64,000 nucleotides of DNA. Source: Actinopolyspora biskrensis (GTDB lineage Bacteria > Actinomycetota > Actinomycetes > Mycobacteriales > Pseudonocardiaceae). Each line of letters begins with the position of its first letter. Position 1 is the first letter of the stretch. Shown in pieces: positions 18,623-27,231 of this stretch. The notes under the pieces were generated by a model. That model made no database searches. It worked only from the letters and a program-made list of their open reading frames with translations, and was not told the origin of the DNA. The translations under genes and the position numbers were made by a program. The stretch spans positions 310,001 to 374,000 of the forward strand of contig NZ_JACBYW010000005.1 in NCBI RefSeq assembly GCF_013408175.1, given 5' to 3'.

Positions 18623-19216
18623 TTGTGCGAGGACCGGCAGCCACGGCGCAGGCGTGATCCTGCCGCGACCAGAACGGCGTTGCTGCGTGCGGCTGCCGAA
18701 CTGTTCGCCGAACGCGGGTTCGATCAGACCACGGTCCGGGACGTCGCCGCCCGTGCCGAGGTGAACCAGGCCCTGCTGTTCCGGTACTTCGGTTCGAAGC
18801 AGGAGCTGTTCGCCGAGGTGCTCAGTCACAACAGCGAGGCCCTGCTGGACAGCGTCGCCACTCAGGAGTTGCCGAGGCGGATACTGGAGAACGTTCTCGC
18901 CGACCGGGCCGGCTCCGGGGCCGAGCACACGATCGTGGCCATGCTGCGTTCGTTCAGCGACGAGCGGGCGGCGCGGGTGCTGCGTGACGAACTCGGCGGT
19001 TCCTACGTCGAACGCCTCGCGCGGCTCAGCGACTCGGCGGACGCGGACCTCCGCGCGGATCTGGTGCTGGCCTGGCTGTTCGGTATCGGCATGATGCGTT
19101 CCGTACTGGGCAAGGAGCCGCTGGCGGAGGCCTCCGACGAGGTGATCGTCGGGTACGTGACCCGTGCGGTCTCGTTCCTGCTGGAAAAGAGCGCTCCCTC
19201 CGAGGAGGAGGACTGA
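18623..19216 (+). CDS. TetR-family transcriptional regulator
   Basis: A one-component repressor of 197 residues. The N-terminal helix-turn-helix is clear: ALLRAAAELFAERGFDQTTV, then VAARAEVNQALLFRYFGSKQ. The C-terminal ligand domain (about 75-190) is divergent, so the ligand is unknown. TTG at 18623 is preferred because GGAGG lies four bases before it and the DNA-binding domain starts soon after; GTG at 18542 would add 27 arginine-rich residues. It lies just upstream of a P450 gene whose promoter region has an 18-bp inverted repeat, the likely target. Confidence 0.88.
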   Translation: MCEDRQPRRRRDPAATRTALLRAAAELFAERGFDQTTVRDVAARAEVNQALLFRYFGSKQELFAEVLSHNSEALLDSVATQELPRRILENVLADRAGSGAEHTIVAMLRSFSDERAARVLRDELGGSYVERLARLSDSADADLRADLVLAWLFGIGMMRSVLGKEPLAEASDEVIVGYVTRAVSFLLEKSAPSEEED

Positions 19217-19280
19217 AGCGCGCGGAACGCCACCTGTTCGGCGGAATGCTCGGTCGGGGAAGGCTGCTTAGTATGAGCTT

Positions 19281-19298
19281 AGTAAGCAGTTGCTTACT
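19281..19298. promoter_or_regulatory. TetR-type operator before the P450 gene
   Basis: AGTAAGCA-GT-TGCTTACT is a perfect inverted repeat of 8-base arms with a 2-base spacer, 26 bases before the P450 start. A further TGCTTA at 19265-19270 pairs with TAAGCA at 19283-19288, giving overlapping dyads. TAGTAT (19269-19274) inside this cluster resembles a -10 hexamer, so binding would block transcription. The adjacent TetR gene is the likely source of the repressor. Confidence 0.65.
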
Positions 19299-19324
19299 TC
19301 CGTCTCGTGTCCGGGGAGCCGAGC

Positions 19325-20533
19325 ATGACCACGATCGACCCGACGCCGCGAACCTATCCGTTCAGTGCCCCCGACCGACTGCGGTTGGACCCGTTCTACG
19401 CGGAGTTGCGCAAGCAGGAACCGGTGTCGCGGGTGCGTCTTCCCTACGGGGAGACCGCGTGGCTGGCCACGCGGTACTCCGATGTGCGAACCGTCTTCGC
19501 CGACCCTCGCTTCAGTCGCGCCGAATCGGCCGAGCGGGACGAACCACGGGCACGACCGACGCAGCAGCGCACGGGGATCCTGACGATGGACCCTCCCGAG
19601 CACACCAGGCTGCGCAAACTGGTCGCCAAGGCCTTCACCGCGCGGAGGGTGGAGCAGTTGCGGCCGCGCGCCCAGCGGATAGCCGACGACCTCGTCGGGC
19701 GGATGCGCCGGAAGGGAGCCCCGCTGGACCTGGTCGAGGAGTTCGCCCTCCCGCTCCCGATCACCGTGATCTGCGAGCTGCTCGGGGTGCCCTACGAGGA
19801 CAGGGACGACTTCCGGGTCTGGTCCGATGCGTTCCTGTCCACGAGCAAGCTCTCCGAACAGCAGGTCGAGGACTACGTCGCGCAGATGAGGGCCTACATG
19901 GCCGAGTTGGTCGAACAACGCCGTGCCCGGCCCGAGGACGATCTGTTGAGCGGACTCATACAGGCGCGTGACGAACAGGACAAGCTGTCCGAGACGGAGC
20001 TGTTGGACCTGGCCGTCGGCCTGCTGGTCGCGGGACACGAGACCACGGCGACCCAGATCCCCAACTTCGTCTACGTGCTGCTGACCCACCCTGCCGAGCT
20101 CGAGTGGCTGCGGAACTCCCCGGAACGGGTTCCCGAGGCCGTGGAGGAGCTCATGCGCTTCGTGCCTCTCGGCGTCAACGCGGCCTTCCCCAGGTACGCC
20201 CTGGAGGACGTGGAGCTGGGCGGTGTGCTGATCCGCGCGGGCGAGCCGGTGCTGGCCAGTCTGGCCTCGGCCAACCGCGACGAGGAGGTCTTCGAGCGGC
20301 CGGAGGAGCTGAACCTGGCGCGCGGGTCCAACGCGCACATCGGTTTCGGCCACGGCCCGCACCACTGCCTGGGAGCCCAGCTGGCGCGGATGGAGCTGCA
20401 GGTGGCGCTCGGCACTCTGCTGGGCGAGTTCGCGGACCTGCGCCTCGGGGTGGCCGAGCAGGACGTGTCGTGGAAGACCGGGATGCTGGTGCGCGGGCCC
20501 CGGCGTCTTCCGGTCGCCTGGGGAGCGGACTGA
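19325..20533 (+). CDS. Cytochrome P450
   Basis: A soluble bacterial class I haem monooxygenase of 402 residues. The I-helix oxygen motif is AGHETT, the K-helix ExxR is ELMR, and the haem ligand is Cys348 in GFGHGPHHCLGAQLA. ATG at 19325 follows GGGGAG; GTG at 19307 is an alternative. The N-terminus (TYPFSAPDRLRLDPFYAELR) resembles P450s of the CYP107/CYP105 groups, which act on macrolides, steroids or xenobiotics. The substrate cannot be read from sequence. A ferredoxin gene follows 53 bases downstream and a TetR gene lies upstream, forming an inducible oxidation module. No ferredoxin reductase is visible. Confidence 0.95.
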   Translation: MTTIDPTPRTYPFSAPDRLRLDPFYAELRKQEPVSRVRLPYGETAWLATRYSDVRTVFADPRFSRAESAERDEPRARPTQQRTGILTMDPPEHTRLRKLVAKAFTARRVEQLRPRAQRIADDLVGRMRRKGAPLDLVEEFALPLPITVICELLGVPYEDRDDFRVWSDAFLSTSKLSEQQVEDYVAQMRAYMAELVEQRRARPEDDLLSGLIQARDEQDKLSETELLDLAVGLLVAGHETTATQIPNFVYVLLTHPAELEWLRNSPERVPEAVEELMRFVPLGVNAAFPRYALEDVELGGVLIRAGEPVLASLASANRDEEVFERPEELNLARGSNAHIGFGHGPHHCLGAQLARMELQVALGTLLGEFADLRLGVAEQDVSWKTGMLVRGPRRLPVAWGAD

Positions 20534-20586
20534 TAGGAGTTTCCCGACCGGGACCATCGGTGGATACGTATCTTGGAGGTTTTCGG

Positions 20587-20808
20587 ATGAGCTGGCGGGT
20601 CGAAGTCGACGGTGCGACGTGCATCGGCTCGGGCATGTGCTCCGCGATAGCGGAAGGGTATTTCGAACTCGTGGACGGGGTTTCCCAGCCGGTGCGTACC
20701 GAGGTCGAACCGACGGACGACGTCGTCGACGCGGCGGAGTCCTGTCCCGTGGAGGCGGTCATCGTGCGGGACGCGGACTCGGGGCGGAAGTTGGCCCCCG
20801 AGCACTGA
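20587..20808 (+). CDS. P450-associated [3Fe-4S] ferredoxin
   Basis: Electron carrier of 73 residues for the preceding P450. The cluster ligands are C-x5-C in CIGSGMC, where the third cysteine of a four-iron motif is replaced by glycine, and Cys in SCPVEAV near residue 55; this is the pattern of 3Fe-4S ferredoxins beside actinobacterial P450 genes. ATG at 20587 is preceded by TTGGAGGT about seven bases away. The protein is acidic, as expected for docking on the basic proximal face of a P450. Confidence 0.93.
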   Translation: MSWRVEVDGATCIGSGMCSAIAEGYFELVDGVSQPVRTEVEPTDDVVDAAESCPVEAVIVRDADSGRKLAPEH

Positions 20809-20983
20809 TCGGTTTTCCGTTCCGGCCGTCGGAGGTACTCACCCGGCAGCGTGGTCGTTTCCGCGCCGTCGGAGCCGGAACTCGCCGCGACCGGACACGT
20901 CTTCGCGGGAGGGACTCCGGTCGACGCGGTGGGGTCGATCACCACGTGTTCGACTACCCGTCACGCGTTCCGCGGTGGCGGGT

Positions 20984-20989
20984 TAGGCT
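20984..20989 (+). promoter_or_regulatory. Candidate -10 element of nadD, probably leaderless
   Basis: TAGGCT lies eight bases before the nadD ATG, the spacing expected when transcription starts at the start codon. No ribosome binding site is present. The 190 bases before it hold no gene. Confidence 0.4.
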
Positions 20990-20997
20990 GGGGCACC

Positions 20998-21636
20998 ATG
21001 TCGCGACCCCGCCGAATCGGCGTCATGGGGGGAACCTTCGACCCCATCCACCACGGCCATCTCGTCGCAGCGAGCGAGGTGCAGGCCCAGTTCGGCCTGG
21101 AGCAGGTGCTCTTCGTCCCGACGGGACAGCCCTGGCAGAAGGGCCACGAGGACGTCAGCTCGGCCGAGGACCGGTACCTGATGACGGTGATCGCCACGGC
21201 CTCGAACCCGCGGTTCTCGGTCAGCAGGGTGGACATAGAGCGTGGTGGTCCGACCTACACCATAGACACCCTGTCCGATCTGCAGCGCCAGTACCCGGAC
21301 GCGCAGCTGTACTTCATCACCGGTGCGGACGCGCTGGAGCAGATACTGTCCTGGCACCGGGTCGAGGACCTGTTCGACCTGGCCCACTTCATCGGGGTCA
21401 CGCGTCCGGGCTATGCGCTCGACGACGAGCACCTGCCGAAGGGGTCGGTCACGCTGGTCGAGATACCGGCCATGTCCATTTCCTCCACCGGCTGTCGGCA
21501 GCGCGTCTCCGGCGGGATGCCCGTCTGGTACCTCGTCCCCGACGGGATCGTGCAGTACATCAGCAAGCGCGGGATGTACCGCACGTTCGGGCAGTCACCA
21601 GCACCGGAGTGGGGACCGAGGCCGGACGGTTCGTGA
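20998..21636 (+). CDS. nadD: Nicotinate-nucleotide adenylyltransferase
   Basis: Makes deamido-NAD from nicotinate mononucleotide and ATP. The 212 residues open with [15 protein letters not shown] (nucleotidyltransferase HxGH) and end with the second family motif, [12 protein letters not shown] at 20998 is chosen because GTG starts further upstream add 49 residues without family similarity. It heads the conserved actinobacterial block nadD, rsfS, phosphatase. Confidence 0.96.
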   Translation: MSRPRRIGVMGGTFDPIHHGHLVAASEVQAQFGLEQVLFVPTGQPWQKGHEDVSSAEDRYLMTVIATASNPRFSVSRVDIERGGPTYTIDTLSDLQRQYPDAQLYFITGADALEQILSWHRVEDLFDLAHFIGVTRPGYALDDEHLPKGSVTLVEIPAMSISSTGCRQRVSGGMPVWYLVPDGIVQYISKRGMYRTFGQSPAPEWGPRPDGS

Positions 21637-21806
21637 CGAGCGCAGCCCGGCTCCGGGGAGGAGCTTCGCAGCCCCGTGCCCCGGTTTCGGAGGCTCGGGC
21701 TGATCCGTCCGGGCAGGGGACTCCCCACGCGTTCCGCGTCCCGGAGGTCGGATGGTTATCCTCGTTCGGGTATGGGTCGCAGACCGTGGCCACCGAGAGG
21801 AGCGAT

Positions 21807-22232
21807 GTGGCAGCCAGTGAAGACGCCCGTGAATTGGCGTTGGTAGCCGCGCGGGCGGCGTCGGACAAGAAGGCCGAGGATCTCCTTCTGCTCGACGTGT
21901 CCGACCGGCTCATCATCACCGATTGTTTCGTGATCGCCTCCGCTTCCAGCGAGCGGCAGGTGGACGCGATCGTCGAGGCGATCGAGGAGAAGATGCGCGC
22001 GGCGGGAACAAAGCCCGTTCGCAGGGAAGGAACCAGAGAGGGCCGCTGGGTACTGCTCGACTTCGTCGACGTGATCGTGCACGTCCAGCACTCCGAGGAG
22101 CGCGCCTTCTACGAGCTGGAGCGGCTGTGGAAGGACTGCCCGGTCATCGAGTTCGAGGAGGACGCGGGAACGGACGGTTCCACGCCCCACCGGGACGAAG
22201 CGGACCGGGACGAAGAGGGCGGGCAGGCGTGA
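21807..22232 (+). CDS. rsfS: Ribosome silencing factor RsfS
   Basis: Binds L14 on the 50S subunit and prevents subunit joining when nutrients are scarce. The 141 residues carry the family core KKAEDLLLLDVSDRLIITD and GRWVLLDFVDVIVHVQ, with an acidic variable tail. GTG at 21807 lies five bases after GAGAGGAG; GTG at 21786 is also in frame. Its stop overlaps the next gene as GTGA. Confidence 0.94.
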   Translation: MAASEDARELALVAARAASDKKAEDLLLLDVSDRLIITDCFVIASASSERQVDAIVEAIEEKMRAAGTKPVRREGTREGRWVLLDFVDVIVHVQHSEERAFYELERLWKDCPVIEFEEDAGTDGSTPHRDEADRDEEGGQA

Positions 22233-22843
22233 CCCTGCAGCGACTGGTGCTCTGGCGGCACGGTGAGACGGAGTACAACGTGACCGGCCGCATCCAGGGG
22301 CACCTGGACAGCGAACTCACCGAAGCGGGGCTGGAGCAGGCCAAGAGGGCCGCCCCCGTGATCGCCGAGTTCACCCCCGAGGTCGTGGTGAGCTCCGACC
22401 TGCGCCGTGCCGCCGCGACCGCCGCCGCCTACGCCGAGGTGAGCGGCCGGGAAGTGCGGCTGGACAAGCGGTTGCGGGAGACCCACGTCGGCCGGTGGCA
22501 GGGACTCAGCGGAGCCGAGGTGGAGAACGGCTGGCCCGGTTGGATGGGGACCTGGCGTGCCCAGCCGACCTGGGCTCCCCCGGACGGTGAGTCCAGGGTC
22601 GAGGTCGCCGAGCGCGCGCACGAGGTGGTGCGGGAACTCGACGAGGCCTGCGGGGGAACCGTCCTGGTGTGCGCGCACGGCGGGCTGATAACGGCGCTGA
22701 CCGCCCGGCTGCTGGAGTGGCCGACCGACATGTGGCCGAGCCTGGGCGGCGTGGGCAACTGCAGGTGGGCGGTGCTCTCGCGCAACGCCGTGGGGCGCCA
22801 GGGCTGGCGGCTGCTGACCTACAACGGCGGACTGCCCGAATGA
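22229..22843 (+). CDS. Histidine phosphatase superfamily protein, GpgP-like
   Basis: A 204-residue phosphoglycerate-mutase-fold phosphatase. The catalytic RHG stands in LVLWRHGETEYN and the second histidine in VCAHGG. In mycobacteria the gene in this position after nadD and rsfS encodes glucosyl-3-phosphoglycerate phosphatase (methylglucose lipopolysaccharide synthesis). Position and sequence make that likely here, but other phosphatase substrates are possible. The GTG start overlaps the rsfS stop. Confidence 0.85.
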   Translation: MTLQRLVLWRHGETEYNVTGRIQGHLDSELTEAGLEQAKRAAPVIAEFTPEVVVSSDLRRAAATAAAYAEVSGREVRLDKRLRETHVGRWQGLSGAEVENGWPGWMGTWRAQPTWAPPDGESRVEVAERAHEVVRELDEACGGTVLVCAHGGLITALTARLLEWPTDMWPSLGGVGNCRWAVLSRNAVGRQGWRLLTYNGGLPE

Positions 22844-22913
22844 ACGAACCGTCGGAACCGGCGGACGTCTCCGGGGCGGTGACCTCCGTTCTCCCCGACG
22901 GAGGCACCGCCCC

Positions 22914-23801
22914 GTGACCGTATCCGTCGTCACGGACTCCACCGCGTACCTCCCGCCCGAGCGTGTCGGCTCGTACGGGCTGCGCGTGGTTCCGCTGCAC
23001 GTGCGGCTGGACGCCGCCGACTCCAGGCCCGAGACGGTGTTCACCCCGGAGGAGCTGACCGCTGCCCTGGAGTCGGGTCGGCGGGTGACGACTTCCGGGG
23101 CCACCGTGCCCGAGTTCGTCCGGGCGTACCGGGACGCGTTGAGCGCGGGTGCGGACGGGGTCCTCTCGGTTCACCTGTCCGGGGAGCTGTCCGGCACCTG
23201 CGACGCCGCTCGGGTGGCCGCTCGCGAGGTGGACCCGGACAGGATCCGGGTGCTCGACTCGCGCTCCGTGGCGATGGGGCTCGGCTTCGCCGTGCTGGCC
23301 GCGGCGGCTCGCGCGGCGGAGGGCGCTCCGCTGCCGGAAGTGGCCGCTGTGGCGGAGCGGACCGCGCTGCGCGGCACCGTGCTGTTCTCGGTGCGGACGA
23401 TGGAGTACCTGCGCCGGGGCGGCAGGATCGGCGCGGGGGCCGCGCTGCTGGGGACCGCGCTGGCGGTGAGACCGCTGCTGCGGGTGCGCGACGGGCTGAT
23501 CGAGGCCACGGAGAAGGTCCGGACCACGGGACGGGCCGTGAGCAGGCTGGAGGAGCTCGCGGTCGGGGCGTTCCCCGACCGCGCCGCCTCGGAACCGGTC
23601 GCGCTGGCCGTGCACCACCTGGCGGCGCCCCGGCGTGCCGAGGCACTGGCCCGCTCGGTGCTGGCCCGCGTGCCCGACTGCTCGGACTGCGTGATTTCCG
23701 AGGTCGGCCCCACGGTCGGCGCGCACACGGGTCCGGGGACGGTCGGAGTCGTCGTGTTGCCGGGAGGCTGGGGCGCGCCGGATTCGGATGCCGCTTCGTG
23801 A
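22914..23801 (+). CDS. DegV family fatty-acid-binding protein
   Basis: A 295-residue protein of the DegV/FakB type, which binds a fatty acid for phosphorylation by a FakA-like kinase or for transport. The N-terminal VSVVTDSTAYLPPE and GVLSVHLSGELSGT motifs are typical, and the C-terminal G-x-H-x-GPGT signature is seen as VGAHTGPGTVGVV. No kinase gene lies next to it. GTG start at 22914. Its place between the phosphatase and comEA matches other actinobacteria. Confidence 0.92.
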   Translation: MTVSVVTDSTAYLPPERVGSYGLRVVPLHVRLDAADSRPETVFTPEELTAALESGRRVTTSGATVPEFVRAYRDALSAGADGVLSVHLSGELSGTCDAARVAAREVDPDRIRVLDSRSVAMGLGFAVLAAAARAAEGAPLPEVAAVAERTALRGTVLFSVRTMEYLRRGGRIGAGAALLGTALAVRPLLRVRDGLIEATEKVRTTGRAVSRLEELAVGAFPDRAASEPVALAVHHLAAPRRAEALARSVLARVPDCSDCVISEVGPTVGAHTGPGTVGVVVLPGGWGAPDSDAAS

Positions 23802-23899
23802 GGTTTCCCGACTCAGGTTCTTCCACAACTCCTCGAACCGTGCACAGGACGTTGTTCTCGGTGTTCTGACATCCCCGTGAGCGGGCTAGCTTCGGAAGC

Positions 23900-24706
23900 A
23901 TGTCCGATCTTTTCCCGTCGCGGAGTCCCGAGTCACGGGCGACCGGAGAGGCCGAGGCCTCCACCGAGGGGAGTGCGCCCGCGCGGGAACGCCTGCGGGA
24001 GCTGATGGCCGCCGCGGAGGACGCGTCGCCGGCGGATCCCTCCGAAGACGAGAGTGCTCGGGAGCGGCGAATTCCACGGTGGCTGCGGGAGCGGTTGCCC
24101 CGGTTCCTGCTCGGGGCGTTGCCCGATCCGGGACGCGCCGGGTGCTTCGGTGTGGTGGCCCTCGCGGTGCTCGGCTGCGCCGTCTTCGCGGTCACCTGGA
24201 ACCCCGGTGACCGGAGCACCCCGGTGCCCTCCCGTGCGCTGCCCACCGTGGAGCGGGCGGTGACCACCACGTCCCCGCCCGAGCAGCTGGTGATCAGCGT
24301 GGTGGGGAAGGTCCACGAGCCGGGACTGGTCACCCTGGACGCGGGCGCGCGCGTGGCGGACGCGCTGCGCGCGGCGGGCGGCCCGCTTTCGGACAGCGAC
24401 ACGCTGGCGCTCAACCTCGCCCGTGAGCTCTCCGACGGAGAGCAGATCCACGTGGGTATCGAGCCCCCGGACGGAGCGGAGCGGCCCGCGAGCGGGGCGG
24501 ACCCCGCCTCCTCCGACACGCTGGATCTCAACGTCGTGGAGGAGGAGGGACTGAAGGAGCTCCCCGGGGTGGGCCCCGTGACGGCCGGTGCCATCCTGCG
24601 GTGGCGCTCGGAGCACGGGGACTTCGACTCCGTGGAACAGCTGAGCGAGGTGGACGGAATAGGTCCGGCCACACTGGCCCGCCTGCGCGATCTGGTCCGC
24701 GTGTGA
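23900..24706 (+). CDS. comEA: ComEA-like DNA-binding protein
   Basis: Membrane-anchored double-strand DNA receptor of the uptake machinery in transformable bacteria. The 268 residues hold a charged cytoplasmic N-terminus, one membrane helix (about 79-99), an SLBB domain (VVGKVHEPGLVTLDAGARV), and a C-terminal pair of helix-hairpin-helix motifs (LKELPGVGPVTAGAI; EVDGIGPATLARL). The stop overlaps the comEC start by 4 bases. Whether natural transformation occurs in this organism is unknown. Confidence 0.92.
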   Translation: MSDLFPSRSPESRATGEAEASTEGSAPARERLRELMAAAEDASPADPSEDESARERRIPRWLRERLPRFLLGALPDPGRAGCFGVVALAVLGCAVFAVTWNPGDRSTPVPSRALPTVERAVTTTSPPEQLVISVVGKVHEPGLVTLDAGARVADALRAAGGPLSDSDTLALNLARELSDGEQIHVGIEPPDGAERPASGADPASSDTLDLNVVEEEGLKELPGVGPVTAGAILRWRSEHGDFDSVEQLSEVDGIGPATLARLRDLVRV

Positions 24707-27090
24707 CCGCGAAGGCGGTGGCGACCGCGCCGAGCACGGGGAAGGGGGCCGCGCGGTCCGCCGACACGCGGCTGGTTCCCGCCGCGGTGGGGACGTGGGC
24801 GGTGACGCTGGTCTGCCTGTACACCGGTTGGCAGGTGGCTTCCGGTGTGGCCGGTGCGGGCTGCGCCGTCACCGTGGCGCTGGTTTTCGCCCGTGGCCGC
24901 TGGGTCAACGGCGCGGCCGTGCTGGTGGTGCTGGGTGCCGCCACGGCTTTCTGCCTCGTGCCCAGGTTGCACCACGTGGAAAACCACGAGCTGCGTGCCG
25001 CGGAACTGCACGGGGAAAGCGTCGGGGTCCGGGTCGAGCTCACCCGGCGTCCCCGCTCGACGGACGCTGACCCGGCCAGTGGGAGGGGAGCCGGTGAGCG
25101 CTCCGTGGTCCGTGCCGAACTGCGCGCCCTCCGGACGGGGGGCGAATGGCACCGCACCGGTGGGAGAGCGCTGCTGCTGGTGCCCACATCCTCCTGGGCG
25201 GACTCGCTTCCGGGGCGGACGGTGCGCACCACGGCGGTGGTGGTGCCGCCGCACGGGGCGGGGCTGCTCACGGCCGTGCTCGTGGTGCACCAGCCCCCGG
25301 AGGAGCTGCGGGCGGCCCCGTCCGTCCAGCGGGTGGCCGAAGGGCTCAGAGCCGGGCTGCGGGAAGTCTGCTCGAAGGTCCTCGGTCCCGAGGCCGCCGG
25401 TCTGCTCCCCGGCCTCGTGATCGGGGACACCGGCGCCCTGCCCGCCACGGTCCGCGAGGAGTTCCGAAAGGCGGGACTGACCCACCTCACGGCCGTCTCC
25501 GGAGCCAACCTCGCGATCGTCTGCGGTGCCGCGCTGGCGCTGCTGCGCCTCGTACGGGCCCCGCGTCCGCTGGCGGCCGCGGGCGCGGGCTGCGCGTTGC
25601 TCGGGTTCGTGGTCCTCGCGGGAGGGGAGCCGAGCGTGCTGCGAGCCGCCGTGATGGGAGGGATCGGCCTGCTCGCCCTCGTGCTGGGACGCGGGCGTGC
25701 GACGCTGTCCGCCCTGGCGGCGAGCGTGATCGTGCTGCTGCTGGTCGATCCCGAACTCGCGATCAGGCCGGGATTCGTGCTCTCGGTCACCGCGACGGCG
25801 GCGCTGGTGCTGATCGCCCCCGGCTGGTCGGCGGCCCTGCGTGGGCGGGGAGTCCCGCACGGGCTCGCGGAGGCCCTGGCCGTGCCCGCCGCGGCACAGC
25901 TGGCGACCGGTCCGGTGGTCGTGGCCCTGTCCGGCGAGTTCAGTGTCGTCGGCGTGCTCGCCAACATACTGGCCGAGCCGGTGGTGGCCCCGGCCACGGT
26001 GCTCGGCGTGGCCGCCACGCTGACTGCCGGAATCCCCCGGGTGGGCGAGTTGCTCGTGCGGGCCGCCGCTCCGGAACTGGAATGGGTACTGCTCGTCGCC
26101 CGGCGGGCCGCTGACGTCCCGCTGGCGACGGTTCCGCTGCCGGCCGGGGTGTTCGGAACCGTCCTGCTGGCCGGTATCGGGGGGCTCGTGGTCCTCGGAA
26201 CGCGTTTTCGCGCCACGCGGCGGTGGACGGTGCTCGGTGCCTCCGTCTCGCTCGTGGTGGTGCTGCTCGTACCCGTGGCGGTCCGTCCGCCCTGGCCACC
26301 CGCCGGGGCCTGGAGCCTCGTGGCGTGCGACGTCGGGCAGGGGGACGCCCTGGTGCTGGCGACCGGGGCGCGGAACACCGCCGTGGTCGTGGACACGGGA
26401 CCGAGCGCCGCGCTGGTCGGTGAGTGCCTCGATCGGCTGGGGGTCGAGCGGGTGCCGCTGCTGGTGCTCACCCACCCGCACTCGGACCACTTCTCCGGTA
26501 TCGCCGGAGTGTCCGACGGCAGGAGGCTCGGACGGGTCGCCCTGGGCGGATCCTGCAGCGGGGAGTGGAGCGGGACCGGGGTGCGGCAGCGGATCGAGGC
26601 GGCGGGAGCGCGCGAGGTGCGGCTGGCCGCGGGGCAGCGGTTGGGCTGGCCCGGCCTCGTTCTCGAGGTGCTCGCCCCGGCAGCGGGCGGATGTCGTGCG
26701 GCCGGGGAGCGGGTCAACGACGCCTCGACCGTGCTGAGGGCGACCACCCCGGCCGGGAGGGTGCTGTTGACCGGCGACATCGAGCTGGCCGCCCAGCGGC
26801 GGCTGCTCGGAAGCGGCGGGCGACTGCGTGCGGAGGTGCTGAAGGTCCCGCACCACGGCTCGCGCCACACCAGCGAGGAGTTCCTGCGCGCGGTTTCCCC
26901 CGAGCTGGCGTTGATCAGCGTCGGGCACGGCAACGACTACGGGCACCCGAGCGGGACGATCGTCGCGACGCTGCGGAGTTCGGGAGCGCTCGTGCGGCGA
27001 ACCGACCGCCGCGGGGACATCGCGGTACTCGGCGCTCCGGGACGGTTGCGCGTGGTCGGCTCCGGGCGCCCCTTCCGTTCCGGCGGATGA
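24703..27090 (+). CDS. comEC: ComEC/Rec2 DNA uptake channel protein
   Basis: A polytopic membrane protein of 795 residues thought to pass single-stranded DNA into the cell. Order: N-terminal helices with a DUF4131-like domain, the competence domain (LVIGDTGALPATVREEFRKA, then LTAVSGANLAI) with about eight helices, and a C-terminal metallo-beta-lactamase domain (LTHPHSDHFSG, then VLLTGDIE and KVPHHGSRHT). The lactamase domain retains its metal-binding residues, so it may be an active nuclease. GTG at 24703 is set by the comEA overlap. Confidence 0.93.
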   Translation: MTAKAVATAPSTGKGAARSADTRLVPAAVGTWAVTLVCLYTGWQVASGVAGAGCAVTVALVFARGRWVNGAAVLVVLGAATAFCLVPRLHHVENHELRAAELHGESVGVRVELTRRPRSTDADPASGRGAGERSVVRAELRALRTGGEWHRTGGRALLLVPTSSWADSLPGRTVRTTAVVVPPHGAGLLTAVLVVHQPPEELRAAPSVQRVAEGLRAGLREVCSKVLGPEAAGLLPGLVIGDTGALPATVREEFRKAGLTHLTAVSGANLAIVCGAALALLRLVRAPRPLAAAGAGCALLGFVVLAGGEPSVLRAAVMGGIGLLALVLGRGRATLSALAASVIVLLLVDPELAIRPGFVLSVTATAALVLIAPGWSAALRGRGVPHGLAEALAVPAAAQLATGPVVVALSGEFSVVGVLANILAEPVVAPATVLGVAATLTAGIPRVGELLVRAAAPELEWVLLVARRAADVPLATVPLPAGVFGTVLLAGIGGLVVLGTRFRATRRWTVLGASVSLVVVLLVPVAVRPPWPPAGAWSLVACDVGQGDALVLATGARNTAVVVDTGPSAALVGECLDRLGVERVPLLVLTHPHSDHFSGIAGVSDGRRLGRVALGGSCSGEWSGTGVRQRIEAAGAREVRLAAGQRLGWPGLVLEVLAPAAGGCRAAGERVNDASTVLRATTPAGRVLLTGDIELAAQRRLLGSGGRLRAEVLKVPHHGSRHTSEEFLRAVSPELALISVGHGNDYGHPSGTIVATLRSSGALVRRTDRRGDIAVLGAPGRLRVVGSGRPFRSGG

Positions 27091-27183
27091 TTCGCGGGGA
27101 CACGGGCGCGCCGCGGAGCAGCCGAGCGGTTGCCCGGGGCGGACCCGGAAACGAGGTGCTCGCTTCGGGGCCCGCCGCGCTCG

Positions 27184-27201
27184 TCGGGAATCGCTTCCCG
27201 A
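27184..27201. terminator. Small hairpin between convergent comEC and thrC
   Basis: TCGGGAA / TTCCCGA, a 7-bp stem with loop TCGC, midway between the two 3' ends. It could stop transcription from both sides; no T run. Confidence 0.4.
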
Positions 27202-27231
27202 ATCCCGGGAACGTCCGGGAGGACGAGCGGA

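Noticed and set aside
23041-26946. A minus-strand open frame of about 1300 codons opposite degV, comEA and comEC
   Set aside because: Composition is Arg/Pro/Gly/His-rich with no domain; the plus strand carries three clear families. It is a mirror frame produced by high third-position G+C.
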